Assembly: GCF_007845675.1 (NCBI RefSeq)
Contig: NZ_VOBR01000040.1
Location: 1-62,546, forward strand
From: Lentzea tibetensis
GTDB lineage: Bacteria; Actinomycetota; Actinomycetes; Mycobacteriales; Pseudonocardiaceae
Direction of reading: 5' to 3'
Length of the DNA: 62,546 nucleotides
Position 1 is the first letter of the stretch. Every line of letters begins with the position of its first letter. The notes under the pieces are model-generated. The model was given only the letters and a program-made list of their open reading frames with translations, was not told the origin of the DNA and searched no databases. Both the position numbers and the translations under genes were made by a program. Below are positions 18,245 to 26,521 of the stretch, in pieces.

Positions 18245-19321
18245 ATGACGTCTCGGAAGCAGCTCAAGACCCAGGTCCGCGCCCGCATGGCCAAGACCGG
18301 TGAGCGCTACACCACCGCACTCGCGCACGTCGAGGGAGCCGCGCCCGCCGCGGGCTGGACGTTGCGCGGCGGCACCGACCCGGACGCGGCCGGACTGCAC
18401 GCCATGCTGGAGGAGCGCGGCGTCACCGGGCTCACCGAGGCGCTGGTGTTCGGCATCGGCGGCGGGATCGGCGCCGGCTACATCCTGTGGGAGTTCAAGC
18501 GCGAGGCCAGTGCCACGCTGACCCTCGGGTTCGACAACAGCTGGCAGTACGTCGGCCGCCGCACCGAGAAGGTCCTCGCGCGGCTCGGCGTCGAGGCGCG
18601 CTGGCACCGGTCGGCGCCCAAGGCGGCGCAGGCGTACCTGACGGACCAGCTCGCCGCGGGCCACGCGGTCATGGTGTGGCCGGACCGCTACCACATCGGC
18701 TACTGGGACCTCCCGGACTGGCTCGACGGGCACGGCGGTCACCCCGTCGTCGCGTACGCGGCCAACGGCGACCGGGTCTACCTGGACGACCGCAACCTCG
18801 CCCCGCTGACGGTCGCGCGCGAGGACCTCGACCGCGCGTGCGCCCGCGTGGGCAGCTGGAAGAACATGTCGCTGGTGATCACCGGTGAAGGCGCTGAACC
18901 GGACGTCGGGGCCGCGGTCCTCGAAGGACTGCGGGACGTCGTCGAGCACCTGTCCGCCAAGTCGGACTCGTTCTCGCTGCCCGCGTGGCGCAAGTGGGCG
19001 CGGATGATGACGGACACCAAGGCTCCGAAGGGCTGGCCGCAGGTGTTCGCCGACGGACGCGGGCTGGAAGGTGCGTTGCAGGGCGTCCGCGAGGGGGTCG
19101 ACGGCCGCTTCGGCATCACCGGCGGCAACCTGCGGCCGTTGTTCGCGGACTTCCTGGAACAGGCGGGGCACGCGCCGCTCGCCCCGCGCTGGCGGGAGAT
19201 CGCCGAGATGTGGCACGAGCTGGGGGAGATGAGCTCGTTCCCCGAGATGAGTGCCCAGTTGTCCGCTTTGCACGATGCGGAGAAGGCCGCGATCGCCCGG
19301 CTCGGTGCCGCTCTGGTCTAG
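18245..19321 (+). CDS. BtrH-like / DUF4872 protein
   Basis: 358-aa cytosolic protein resembling the BtrH N-terminal domain followed by DUF4872. BtrH is the butirosin enzyme that transfers an acyl chain from carrier protein to an aminoglycoside. Here VFGIGGGIGAGYILWEF (about 69-85) is in the position of the family's N-terminal motif, and GHAVMVWPDRYH, GHPVVAYAA and DDRNLAPL resemble the papain/C39-like core. A Cys nucleophile is not obvious in the N-terminal motif, so activity is uncertain. No antibiotic genes are nearby. The ATG follows a 193-bp divergent spacer. Confidence 0.65.
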   Translation: MTSRKQLKTQVRARMAKTGERYTTALAHVEGAAPAAGWTLRGGTDPDAAGLHAMLEERGVTGLTEALVFGIGGGIGAGYILWEFKREASATLTLGFDNSWQYVGRRTEKVLARLGVEARWHRSAPKAAQAYLTDQLAAGHAVMVWPDRYHIGYWDLPDWLDGHGGHPVVAYAANGDRVYLDDRNLAPLTVAREDLDRACARVGSWKNMSLVITGEGAEPDVGAAVLEGLRDVVEHLSAKSDSFSLPAWRKWARMMTDTKAPKGWPQVFADGRGLEGALQGVREGVDGRFGITGGNLRPLFADFLEQAGHAPLAPRWREIAEMWHELGEMSSFPEMSAQLSALHDAEKAAIARLGAALV

Positions 19322-19349
19322 GGCTCTGCAAACGTCCGATCGGAGCATG

Positions 19350-19619
19350 ATGGGGTTCATGAGGATCACCAACAACGAGGCCGAAAGCCGCTACGAGGCC
19401 CACGAGGACGACGAGCTGGTCGGCTTCCTGGACTACCGCAGGGTTGGCGAGTCCGTCCTCCTGGTCCACACGGAGTCCCTGCGCGAAGGGCGGGGCATCG
19501 GCAGCAAGCTGGCCGAGTTCGCGCTGCACGACCTCGAGAACGACAAGGTGACCGTGACCTGTCCGTTCGTCAAAAGGTATCTGGAGAAGCACCCCGACCC
19601 CCGTGTTACCGTCCGGTAG
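19350..19619 (+). CDS. Small GNAT-family acetyltransferase (COG2388 type)
   Basis: 89-aa minimal GNAT of the YjdJ/NATD1 kind. It has a short strand pair (ELVGFLDYRRVGESVLLVHTE), the acetyl-CoA loop REGRGIGSKLAEFAL, and the terminal CPFVKRYLEKHP typical of this subfamily. Three in-frame ATGs lie at 19347, 19350 and 19359; GGAG at 19342-19345 fits the second. It is separated from the next gene by 32 nt and may be co-transcribed. The substrate is unknown. Confidence 0.8.
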   Translation: MGFMRITNNEAESRYEAHEDDELVGFLDYRRVGESVLLVHTESLREGRGIGSKLAEFALHDLENDKVTVTCPFVKRYLEKHPDPRVTVR

Positions 19620-19651
19620 ATAGTTGCTGACGCTAACGACGGGGTGGCGGA

Positions 19652-20647
19652 ATGCAGGACTGGACCGAACCGTGTGTCGAGGAAGTCGCCCCCGGTGTGC
19701 ACCGCATCCCGATGCCGCTGCCGAACGACGGACTGCACGCGGTCAACGTGTACGCGATCGAGGACGGCGACGGCATCGTCCTCATCGACTCCGGATGGGC
19801 GCTCGCCGAGGCTCAGCAACTGCTCGAGAAGTCGTTGAACCAGCTCAACCGCGGTTTCGAGGACGTGACGCGGTTCCTGGTGACGCACGTGCACCGCGAC
19901 CACTACACGCTCGCGGTGCACCTGCGCCGCATCTACGGGAGCCGCATCGCGCTCGGCATCGGTGAGCAGCCGTCGCTCGAGCGGATCCTCGCAGGCCAGG
20001 CCGACACCCAGATCGCCGAGCTGTACGTCTGGGGCGCACCGCACCTGGCGCGCGCCTGGGCCGGCGCCATGGAGGGCATCGACGAGGCGCAGCTGCTGCG
20101 CGACTACGCGCTGCCCGACGAGTGGCTGGGCGAGACCGAGGTGGAGCTGGAGAAGCGCGTGCTGCGGGTGATCCCGACGCCGGGTCACACCAGGGGCCAC
20201 GTGGTGTTCGCGGACCAGGCGGCGGGCCTGATGTTCGCGGGCGACCACGTGCTGCCGCACATCACGCCGTCGATCGGGTTCGAGCCGATGCGGCCCGAGA
20301 TGCCGCTCCTGGACTACATGAACTCGCTGCGCGTCACCCGCGCGCTGCCGGACATGATGCTGCTGCCCGCGCACGGGTCGGTCGGCGGCAGCGTGCACAC
20401 GCGGGTCGACGAGCTGCTGCTGCACCACGAGGAGCGGCTGACGTCGATGCTGGCCGCCGTCAGGGGCACGGCATATGAGACGGCGTGCAACGTCGGGTGG
20501 ACGCGCAGGCACCGCAGGTTCGACGAGCTGGACCTGTTCAACCAGGTCCTCGCGGTCGGTGAGACGGCGGCGCACCTCGACGTGCTGGTCCAGCGCGGCG
20601 AGTTGAGGGCGACCGAGCGGGACGGCGTGCTCGAATACCACCTGTGA
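19652..20647 (+). CDS. MBL-fold metallo-hydrolase
   Basis: 331-aa metallo-beta-lactamase-fold hydrolase with the zinc motif HVHRDH at 79-84, a third-His segment TPGHTRGH, the bridging Asp in FAGDHVLP and a C-terminal His in LPAHGSVGG. A helical C-terminal region of ~80 residues (RRHRRFDEL onward) resembles the winged-helix tail of LACTB2-like proteins. GGTGGCGG precedes the ATG. The gene overlaps the acyltransferase gene by 4 nt (GTGA), so the two are translationally coupled. A thioester or lipid-related substrate would fit the pairing but is unproven. Confidence 0.88.
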   Translation: MQDWTEPCVEEVAPGVHRIPMPLPNDGLHAVNVYAIEDGDGIVLIDSGWALAEAQQLLEKSLNQLNRGFEDVTRFLVTHVHRDHYTLAVHLRRIYGSRIALGIGEQPSLERILAGQADTQIAELYVWGAPHLARAWAGAMEGIDEAQLLRDYALPDEWLGETEVELEKRVLRVIPTPGHTRGHVVFADQAAGLMFAGDHVLPHITPSIGFEPMRPEMPLLDYMNSLRVTRALPDMMLLPAHGSVGGSVHTRVDELLLHHEERLTSMLAAVRGTAYETACNVGWTRRHRRFDELDLFNQVLAVGETAAHLDVLVQRGELRATERDGVLEYHL

Positions 20648-21354
20648 CGATGTTCGAGTTGGCGGCGCTCACGCCGCGGTTGCCGCGCCGGGGGCGTGGG
20701 TTCTGGTTCTCCCTCGCGATCGACGTGCTGTGGCCGGTCGTGGTGGTGTTCGTGCGGATGCGCATGGCGGGCAGGCAGCACGTGCCGTCCAACGGCGGGG
20801 TCATCCTCGCCGCGAACCACCTGTCGAACGCGGACACCGTGTCGACGACCGTGTTCACCCTCGCGTCCGGCCGGGTGCCCCGGTTCCTGGCGAAGGCGAG
20901 CCTGTGGCGGATGCCGGTGGTCGGCTGGATCATGCGGTCCGGCAAGCACATCCCGGTCGAACGCGAGACCGGCCGGGCGGCGGGCGCGGTGGACCCGGCC
21001 GTGCAGTCGTTGCTGTCCGGTGAGTGCGTCGGCGTCTTCCCCGAGGGCACGTTCACGCGCGACCCCGGCGGCTGGCCGATGAAGGCCAAGTCCGGGGTGG
21101 CGCGGATGGCGCTGCTGAGCCGCGTCCCGGTCATCCCGGTCGCCCAGTGGGGTACGCGGGACCTGCTGCCGCACCGCAAGGTGCTGCCCAGGCTGCTGCC
21201 GCGCAAGACCGTGCACGTCGTCGCGGGTGCGGCCGTCGACCTCTCGGACCTCTACGACCGGGAGCTGAGCCGCGAGGTGCTGGACGAGGCGACCGAGCGG
21301 ATCATGGCCGCGATCACCACCCTGCTGCGGGGCATCCGGTTGAACGAGGCCTGA
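20644..21354 (+). CDS. PlsC-family 1-acyl-glycerol-3-phosphate acyltransferase
   Basis: 236-aa membrane-associated acyltransferase. It shows the catalytic NHLSNAD motif with His59 and Asp64 (HX4D), a GKHIPVER block, FPEGT at 132-136 and VIPVAQWGT, the four conserved blocks of lysophospholipid acyltransferases. A hydrophobic segment at 22-38 probably anchors it. It starts at a GTG that shares four bases with the stop of the MBL gene. The likely role is phosphatidic acid or related lipid acylation. Confidence 0.9.
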   Translation: MTMFELAALTPRLPRRGRGFWFSLAIDVLWPVVVVFVRMRMAGRQHVPSNGGVILAANHLSNADTVSTTVFTLASGRVPRFLAKASLWRMPVVGWIMRSGKHIPVERETGRAAGAVDPAVQSLLSGECVGVFPEGTFTRDPGGWPMKAKSGVARMALLSRVPVIPVAQWGTRDLLPHRKVLPRLLPRKTVHVVAGAAVDLSDLYDRELSREVLDEATERIMAAITTLLRGIRLNEA

Positions 21355-21371
21355 GCGGGTAGCCAAGTGGC

Positions 21372-21509
21372 ATGACACGCAAGGAAAAGGTGAGGCCGGG
21401 CGGTACAGGTGTGTGGGCGCCGGTGGTTCCGGAGCCCCGTGAGCCCCAGAAGTGGGTCAGCCAGGAACCAGACGACGTCAACCCGCTGATCGTGCGGAGT
21501 GTGGACTGA
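21372..21509 (+). CDS. Possible 45-aa Pro-rich small protein
   Basis: An ATG frame of 45 codons (MTRKEKVRPGG... to IVRSVD) lies 17 nt after the acyltransferase stop and in the same direction. Codon use is G/C-biased at third positions and the product is polar and proline-rich. I recognise no family. Confidence 0.4.
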   Translation: MTRKEKVRPGGTGVWAPVVPEPREPQKWVSQEPDDVNPLIVRSVD

Positions 21510-21536
21510 GCACCACTGTCTAGCTACCCTAGACGC

Positions 21537-21977
21537 ATGACGCTCGACGACTCCCTGCTGCGGCAGGCCCGCGACGCCTCCACCCGCTGGGCTGCCGCGC
21601 AGGACCGGGCGGAGCTGGCGAAGGCCGAGTACCACCACGCCGTCCGCAGGCTGCACGCCGCAGGTGGCTCGATGCGCGAGATCGCCGAGGCGCTCGCGCT
21701 GAGCCACCAGCGCGTGCACCAGATCGTGGACGCCGTGCGGAGGGCCGGACCCTCATGTTCCTTCTGCGGCAAGGGCAAGGACGACGTCACGTGGCTCGTC
21801 ACCGGGCCGAACGTGTTCATCTGCGACGGCTGCGCGGCGAGAGCATCCGGTGGAGCCACCGGTGAGTGCTCGTTCTGCGGCAAGACCACCGCAGTGTTCG
21901 CCGGCCCGGAAGCGCGGATCTGCGACAGCTGCGCCGTGATCGCCAGGGAGGTCAGCGCGGCAGCTTCACCACGGTGA
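21537..21977 (+). CDS. HTH protein with two ClpX-type C4 zinc fingers
   Basis: 146-aa protein. The N-terminal half is helical and ends in an HTH ([20 protein letters not shown], 45-64). Two ClpX zinc-binding-domain-like fingers follow: Cys74/77/96/99 in CSFCGKGK...ICDGC and Cys111/114/129/132 in CSFCGKTT...ICDSC. In ClpX this finger dimerises and docks adaptors; here no AAA+ domain follows. It may bind DNA and recruit or mimic a ClpX partner. Its 3' end overlaps the convergent response-regulator gene by 26 nt. Confidence 0.8.
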   Translation: MTLDDSLLRQARDASTRWAAAQDRAELAKAEYHHAVRRLHAAGGSMREIAEALALSHQRVHQIVDAVRRAGPSCSFCGKGKDDVTWLVTGPNVFICDGCAARASGGATGECSFCGKTTAVFAGPEARICDSCAVIAREVSAAASPR

Positions 21978-22392
21978 CGAAGAAGTCGTCGATCTGCCTG
22001 ACCACCTCGATGAACCGCTCGAAGTCCACGGGCTTGGTGACGTAGGCGTTGGCGTGCAGGCTGTAGCTGCGCAGGATGTCTTCCTCCGCCTCGGACGTCG
22101 TGAGCACGACGACCGGGATCGACCGCAGCTCCGCGTCCTCCTTGATCTCGGCCAGCACCTCGCGGCCGTCCTTGCGGGGCAGGTTGAGGTCCAGCAGGAT
22201 CAGGCCCGGCCTCGGCGCGTTCGAGTGCTCACCCTGGCGCCGCAGGAACTCGAGCGCCTCGACCCCGTCGCGCACCACGTGCAGCGCGTTGCGGATCTTG
22301 TGGTGCTCGAAGGCCTCCTTGGTCATCAGCGCGTCGCCGGGGTCGTCCTCCACCAGCAGGACGTCGATCACGTTCAGGGCGGGATCAGTCAT
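21952..22392 (-). CDS. Single-domain response regulator (Rcp1/CheY-like)
   Basis: 146-aa receiver domain only. The acidic pocket is Glu15/Asp16/Asp17 in LLVEDDPGD, the phosphoacceptor is Asp68 in [11 protein letters not shown], and Thr/Lys switch residues occur in VVLTTSEAE and AYVTKPVDF. The FEHHKIRN segment is typical of Rcp1-type partners of phytochrome-like kinases. It is the last gene of a three-gene operon and overlaps the kinase gene by 8 nt, so it is most likely phosphorylated by that kinase. Confidence 0.92.
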   Translation of the reverse strand: MTDPALNVIDVLLVEDDPGDALMTKEAFEHHKIRNALHVVRDGVEALEFLRRQGEHSNAPRPGLILLDLNLPRKDGREVLAEIKEDAELRSIPVVVLTTSEAEEDILRSYSLHANAYVTKPVDFERFIEVVRQIDDFFVTVVKLPR

Positions 22393-23884
22393 CGGTCTCC
22401 TCGGTCTCCTCGACCACCGGCAAGGTGAACTCGAAGGTCGTGTGGTGCTCGTCGTCGGTCTTCAACCGGATCGTGCCGCCGTGGTACTCGATGATCTTCC
22501 GGCACATGGCGAGTCCGATGCCGGTACCCGGATAGGCGTCCTTCGGGTGCAACCGCTGGAAGATGACGAAGATCCGTTCAGCGTACTCGGAGTCGATACC
22601 GATGCCGTTGTCGCGGAACGTGAAGGTCCAGTAGTCGTCGGTGCGAGCAGCGTCGATGAAGATCTCCGGCCGCTCGCCGCGGAACTTGAGCGCGTTGCTC
22701 ACCAGGTTCTGGAACACCGCGCTGAGCAACGACGCCTCGCCGCGCACGGACGGCAGCTCGCCGACCGTGATGGTGGCACCGGTCTCCTCGATGCGCTCCG
22801 AGTAGCTGTCGAGCACCTGCGACACGAGTACGCCGGTGTCCACGATGGTGTGCTCACGGGTGATGCGGCCGACGCGGGAGAACGCGAGCAGGTCGTTGAT
22901 GAGGCCCTGCATGCGTTTCGCACCGTCCACAGCGAACTCGATGTACTGGTCGGCCCGCTCGTCGAGCTGGCCGCCGTACCGGCGCTGCAGCAGCTGGCAG
23001 AAGCTCGCGACCTTGCGCAGCGGCTCCTGGAGGTCGTGCGACGCGACGTAGGCGAACTGCTCCAGCTCGGCGTTCGACCGCTGGAGCTCGGCCGACTGCT
23101 CGTCGAGCTTGGACAGCTCCTGCACGATGCGGCGGCGCATGCCGTTGACGTCGGTGGCGAGCCGGACCACCTCGTGCGGGCCGCGCACGTCGATCTCGTG
23201 GTGGAACTCGCCGGACGCGACCTGGCGCACCTCCTCGGCGAGCTGCGCCAGCGGGGTCACCAGGATCCGGTGCAGCACCAGCGCGACGCCTCCGATGAGC
23301 AGCACCAGGAACGCGCCCATCACGATGGACAGCAGCAGCACGGTCTGCGCCGAGTCGTCGAGGTCCGACTTGGCCTGCTGCGAGGTCCGGCTCAGGTCCT
23401 CGGTCAGCGCGGTGAGCTCGGAGCGGATCCGGTCGAACGCCACCTTGGCCTGGTCCTGGTCGCCCGCCTGCACGAGTCCGGGACCGGTGCTGCGGATGCG
23501 CTCGATCGCGGGCTCGGCGTACTCGGCACGCCACCGCGCCGAGTACTCGGTGATGCGGGTGAGCGCGCCGCCGGAGTCGCCGATCAGCGAGCGGACGCCC
23601 GAGGTGGACGCCTCCTGCTGCTTCTGGCCGTCGAAGTAGGGCTGCAGGAAGTCCTGCTGACCGGTCAGCGCGAAGCCGCGGACACCGGTCTCCTGGTCGA
23701 GCAGCGCGCGGGTCAGGTCCTGCGCGTGCCTGCTCGCCGGCTCGATCTGGTCGATCGCGCGCACTCGGCTGTCGGCCAGCGTGCCCAGCGACACGACCAC
23801 CAGCGTCACAGCCGCGGTCGTCATCAGCAGCAGGACGGCGACGGTCGCGACGAGCAGTCTCTTGGCGGGCCAGCGGCCCCTCAC
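22385..23884 (-). CDS. CHASE3-HAMP sensor histidine kinase
   Basis: 499-aa membrane kinase. Helix 1 (about 9-32) and helix 2 (about 180-202) flank a CHASE3 sensor, whose [21 protein letters not shown] is the family signature. HAMP, a coiled coil, then the phosphoacceptor box [12 protein letters not shown] and the ATPase boxes [18 protein letters not shown] and GTGIGLAMC follow. The GTG start overlaps the stop of the phosphatase gene by 4 nt. The layout matches kinases that pair with Rcp1-type receivers. The stimulus is unknown. Confidence 0.93.
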   Translation of the reverse strand: MRGRWPAKRLLVATVAVLLLMTTAAVTLVVVSLGTLADSRVRAIDQIEPASRHAQDLTRALLDQETGVRGFALTGQQDFLQPYFDGQKQQEASTSGVRSLIGDSGGALTRITEYSARWRAEYAEPAIERIRSTGPGLVQAGDQDQAKVAFDRIRSELTALTEDLSRTSQQAKSDLDDSAQTVLLLSIVMGAFLVLLIGGVALVLHRILVTPLAQLAEEVRQVASGEFHHEIDVRGPHEVVRLATDVNGMRRRIVQELSKLDEQSAELQRSNAELEQFAYVASHDLQEPLRKVASFCQLLQRRYGGQLDERADQYIEFAVDGAKRMQGLINDLLAFSRVGRITREHTIVDTGVLVSQVLDSYSERIEETGATITVGELPSVRGEASLLSAVFQNLVSNALKFRGERPEIFIDAARTDDYWTFTFRDNGIGIDSEYAERIFVIFQRLHPKDAYPGTGIGLAMCRKIIEYHGGTIRLKTDDEHHTTFEFTLPVVEETEETDD

Positions 23885-25038
23885 GGGCGGTCCTGCAGCA
23901 GGAGCACGGCCATGTCGTCGTCCAGTTCCCCTCCGTTGAGCTCTTTGACCTCGGCGATCAGCGGGTCCAGCCAGTCCGGACCGCGCTGCGCCTGTCTGTT
24001 GATGAGCTCGCACAGCCGTTCCACTCCGAGGCGTTCGACGTCGTCGGGGACGCGGCCCTCGATGAGGCCGTCCGTGTAGCACAGCAACGACCAGCCGGGC
24101 GGCAGGTCGACGTCGTGTCCCTGCCACGTGTAACCGGGCAGCACGCCCAGCGGCACGCCGATCTTCGTCTTCGGCAGCTCGACGATCTTCGGGCCGAGCA
24201 CCAGCAGCGGTTCGGGGTGCCCGGCGAGGTAGTAGCGCGCCGTGCGGCGGTCCGATGAGATCGTGACCATGCAGGCCGTGGTGAACAGGCCCTCCGCGTG
24301 ACGCTCGGCCACCAGGACCTTGTGCAACGTCTGCAGCACCTTCTCGGCGGGCTGGCCGGCCAGCACGAGCGCGCGCCAGGCGATGCGCAGCGCGACGCCG
24401 AGCGCCGCCTCGTCCGGACCGTGCCCGCACACGTCGCCGATCACCACGTGGACCGTGCCGTCGTCGTCTGCGACCACGTCGTAGAAGTCGCCGCCGAGCA
24501 GCATCCGCATCCCGCCCGGCTGGTAGCGCACGGCGAGCTCGAGGTCGCCGTGCTGCAGCAGGGGAGGGGGCAGCAGGCCGCGTTCGAGCCGCGTCTTCTC
24601 CGCCGCCAGCAGCTTGGCCTCGCGCAGCTGGCGCTGCGCGTCCTCGGCCCGCTTGCGCTCGACGGCGTAGCGGATGCTGCGCAGCAGCAGCTCGCCGTCG
24701 ACCTGTCCCTTGACGAGGTAGTCCTCGGCGCCCGAGGTGACGGCGTCGATGCCGAGGCGTTCGTCGGTGAGCCCGGTGAGCACGAGGATCGCGGGCGGGT
24801 CCGGCTCGCCGAGCAGCCTGCGCAGGCTGTCGAGGCCGGTCGCGTCGGGCAGCCCGAGGTCGAGCAGCACGCACTCCGCGTCCGGCAGCAGCGCGGCGGC
24901 CTCCTGCACCGTCCGCGCACGGGACAGGATCACCGGCGCTGCGGCTTCGTCGAGCAGCGACTCGACCAGCACCGCATCACCCTCGTCGTCTTCGACGAGC
25001 AACACCCGCACGGTCTTCGTTCTCATCGCGGTGGACAT
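23881..25038 (-). CDS. Response regulator fused to PP2C-type (SpoIIE/RsbU) phosphatase
   Basis: 385-aa protein. A receiver domain (LLVEDDEGD; phosphoacceptor Asp in VLLDLGLPDATG; YLVKGQVD) is followed by a coiled-coil linker and a SpoIIE/RsbU phosphatase domain (GGDFYDV, VCGHGPDEAAL, CYTDGLIE, LDDDMAVLLL). Such proteins dephosphorylate anti-anti-sigma (STAS) proteins in partner-switching cascades. It is first in the operon with the kinase and single receiver. The start is the ATG at 25038, and a second ATG at 25026 is possible. No STAS gene is adjacent; one lies at 49.4 kb. Confidence 0.92.
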   Translation of the reverse strand: MSTAMRTKTVRVLLVEDDEGDAVLVESLLDEAAAPVILSRARTVQEAAALLPDAECVLLDLGLPDATGLDSLRRLLGEPDPPAILVLTGLTDERLGIDAVTSGAEDYLVKGQVDGELLLRSIRYAVERKRAEDAQRQLREAKLLAAEKTRLERGLLPPPLLQHGDLELAVRYQPGGMRMLLGGDFYDVVADDDGTVHVVIGDVCGHGPDEAALGVALRIAWRALVLAGQPAEKVLQTLHKVLVAERHAEGLFTTACMVTISSDRRTARYYLAGHPEPLLVLGPKIVELPKTKIGVPLGVLPGYTWQGHDVDLPPGWSLLCYTDGLIEGRVPDDVERLGVERLCELINRQAQRGPDWLDPLIAEVKELNGGELDDDMAVLLLQDRP

Positions 25039-25083
25039 TAACTCAGTGGTATTCCTCGTGTGAGCGCGCCACGATATCGATTT

Positions 25084-25560
25084 GTGAAGATCCGCCACGC
25101 CTTTCCCGCCGAGTTCCGCCACCTGCAGCAGATCGAGGTCGCTTCGGGTGAGCCGTTCCGCTCCGTCGGCATGCCGGAGATCGCGGACGACGACCCGATG
25201 CCGCTGGCGGCGATGGCCGAATGCGACGTCCTCGTCGCGGTGAACGACGACGACGTGCCGGTCGCGTTCGCCGCCGTGTCCCCGGTGGACGACGCGCTGC
25301 ACATCCACCAGATCAGCGTGGATCCGAAGTGGGCGCGGCAGGGCATCGGCGCGCAGCTGATCGCGGCGCTCGGGGACCGCAGGCTGACGCTGACGACGTT
25401 CCGGGACGTGCCGTGGAACGCGCCTTACTACGCGCGCCTCGGTTTTGTTGAGCTGACCGAGCTCACGCCCGGACTCGCCGAGATCGTGGATGAGGAAGCC
25501 TCACGAGGGTTCACCGGGCGTGTCGCGATGCTTCTTCTCCCACAGCAGGTACCGGCCTGA
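25084..25560 (+). CDS. GNAT-family N-acetyltransferase
   Basis: 158-aa GNAT with HIHQISVDPKWARQGIGAQL, the beta4 and acetyl-CoA pyrophosphate-loop signature, and APYYARLGFVEL near the C-terminus. GTG at 25084 (KIRHAF) is chosen because the fold begins there; GTG at 25060 would add eight residues. Neither has a clear ribosome site, so a leaderless transcript is possible. It is divergent from the phosphatase operon and its 3' end overlaps the DUF1232 gene by 60 nt. The substrate is unknown. Confidence 0.85.
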   Translation: MKIRHAFPAEFRHLQQIEVASGEPFRSVGMPEIADDDPMPLAAMAECDVLVAVNDDDVPVAFAAVSPVDDALHIHQISVDPKWARQGIGAQLIAALGDRRLTLTTFRDVPWNAPYYARLGFVELTELTPGLAEIVDEEASRGFTGRVAMLLLPQQVPA

Positions 25561-25965
25561 CGCGCCGGACGCGGTGGTGAGCAGCCAGACGAGCACGCCC
25601 GCGTCGTCGGTGACGCCGATGATCGGCAGCAGCTCGGGGATGAAGTCGATCGGCGAGACGAGGTAGACGAGCGAGATCGCCCACAGCGCCAGCCTGCTCT
25701 TGGGCAGCTCGCTGTACTGGCCGTTGCGCATGGCGCGGATGAGCCGGGGGAGCGCCTTGATCCGCTGGATCGGGTTGCCGATCGGGTGCGGCTCGCCGCG
25801 CAGCTTCCGCCGCCGGTTGCGGTACAGCCCGATCGCCGCGGACACCGCGCCCAGTCCGAGCAGCACCCAGCCGACGAGCGCGGGGCTCATACCCGCCACG
25901 GCGGCGTCCCGCGCCAGGAGCGTCGTGAGCCCCAGTGCGGCGAGAACGGCGCCGAAGACGACCAC
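25501..25965 (-). CDS. DUF1232 (YkvA-like) membrane protein
   Basis: 154-aa membrane protein. Two N-terminal hydrophobic segments (about 2-20 and 28-46) and a basic linker precede the DUF1232 core YLVSPIDFIPELLPIIGVTDDAG, where the SPIDFIPD-like motif is diagnostic. Function of the family is unknown. It starts at a GTG that shares a base with the TAG stop of the upstream gene. Confidence 0.88.
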   Translation of the reverse strand: MVVFGAVLAALGLTTLLARDAAVAGMSPALVGWVLLGLGAVSAAIGLYRNRRRKLRGEPHPIGNPIQRIKALPRLIRAMRNGQYSELPKSRLALWAISLVYLVSPIDFIPELLPIIGVTDDAGVLVWLLTTASGASGRYLLWEKKHRDTPGEPS

Positions 25966-26399
25966 TAGCTCGGTTCCTGGAAGACCATGGCGGGGATGAC
26001 CGGCCGCGGCGCGCCGTTCGTCGGCTTCGGCGGCTCGACGAGCACCGGCACGGGCTCCTCCTCGGGCATCTCCTTGACCACCGGCTTCTTGGCGGCCAGC
26101 TTGGGCGCCTTCTTCTCCGGTGCGGGTTGCTGCTGGTCAAGTGCCGTGCGCGCGGTCGTGATCCACACCTTCTGCATGGCCTCGTCCTTGGAGCCGCCCG
26201 CTTCCGCGGTGAGTCCGGAAAGGATGCTCCTGATGCGCGCCACCAGAGCTGGATGACGTCGAACCGCCTGCCACACCGCGTGATCACCGGGTAGCCGTGC
26301 GGCGACCAACTGCTTGATCTGCACGCGCAGCTCCTGAGTGGACAGTTCGAGCCAGCGCTCGACGACAGCAGGGCCGATCGCCACGAACAAGCCTCCCAA
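25965..26399 (-). CDS. Hypothetical protein with Pro/Lys-rich tail
   Basis: 144-aa protein of no recognised family. A helical N-terminal part of ~85 residues (LSTQELRVQIKQLVAARL, HPALVARIRSIL) is followed by a low-complexity tail rich in Lys, Pro and Glu (KKAPKLAAKKPVVKEMPEEE). Its stop overlaps the start of the DUF1232 gene by one base, so the two are co-translated. The tail suggests a flexible linker or partner-binding segment. Confidence 0.75.
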   Translation of the reverse strand: MGGLFVAIGPAVVERWLELSTQELRVQIKQLVAARLPGDHAVWQAVRRHPALVARIRSILSGLTAEAGGSKDEAMQKVWITTARTALDQQQPAPEKKAPKLAAKKPVVKEMPEEEPVPVLVEPPKPTNGAPRPVIPAMVFQEPS

Positions 26400-26457
26400 A
26401 GCAGGTCTACTCCACCCAGGATCTCATGAATCGGCTCAGCCGTGGCACGAACGGGGT

Positions 26458-26510
26458 GTCGTTATGGCCACCTTAACCAACGTCACGTGGGTCGAGGTGG
26501 CCACAACGAC
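26458..26510 (-). terminator. Hairpin downstream of the DD-carboxypeptidase gene
   Basis: A 16-bp inverted repeat with one mismatch (GTCGTTATGGCCACCT against its complement at 26495-26510) and a 21-nt loop begins 12 nt past the carboxypeptidase stop. It is a likely terminator. Confidence 0.6.
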
Positions 26511-26521
26511 ATTCATCGCAT

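Noticed and set aside
18245-19321. BtrH-like gene as a sign of an aminoglycoside cluster
   Set aside because: No carrier protein, aminotransferase, cyclase or resistance gene lies nearby; neighbours are a GNAT, an MBL hydrolase and a lipid acyltransferase.
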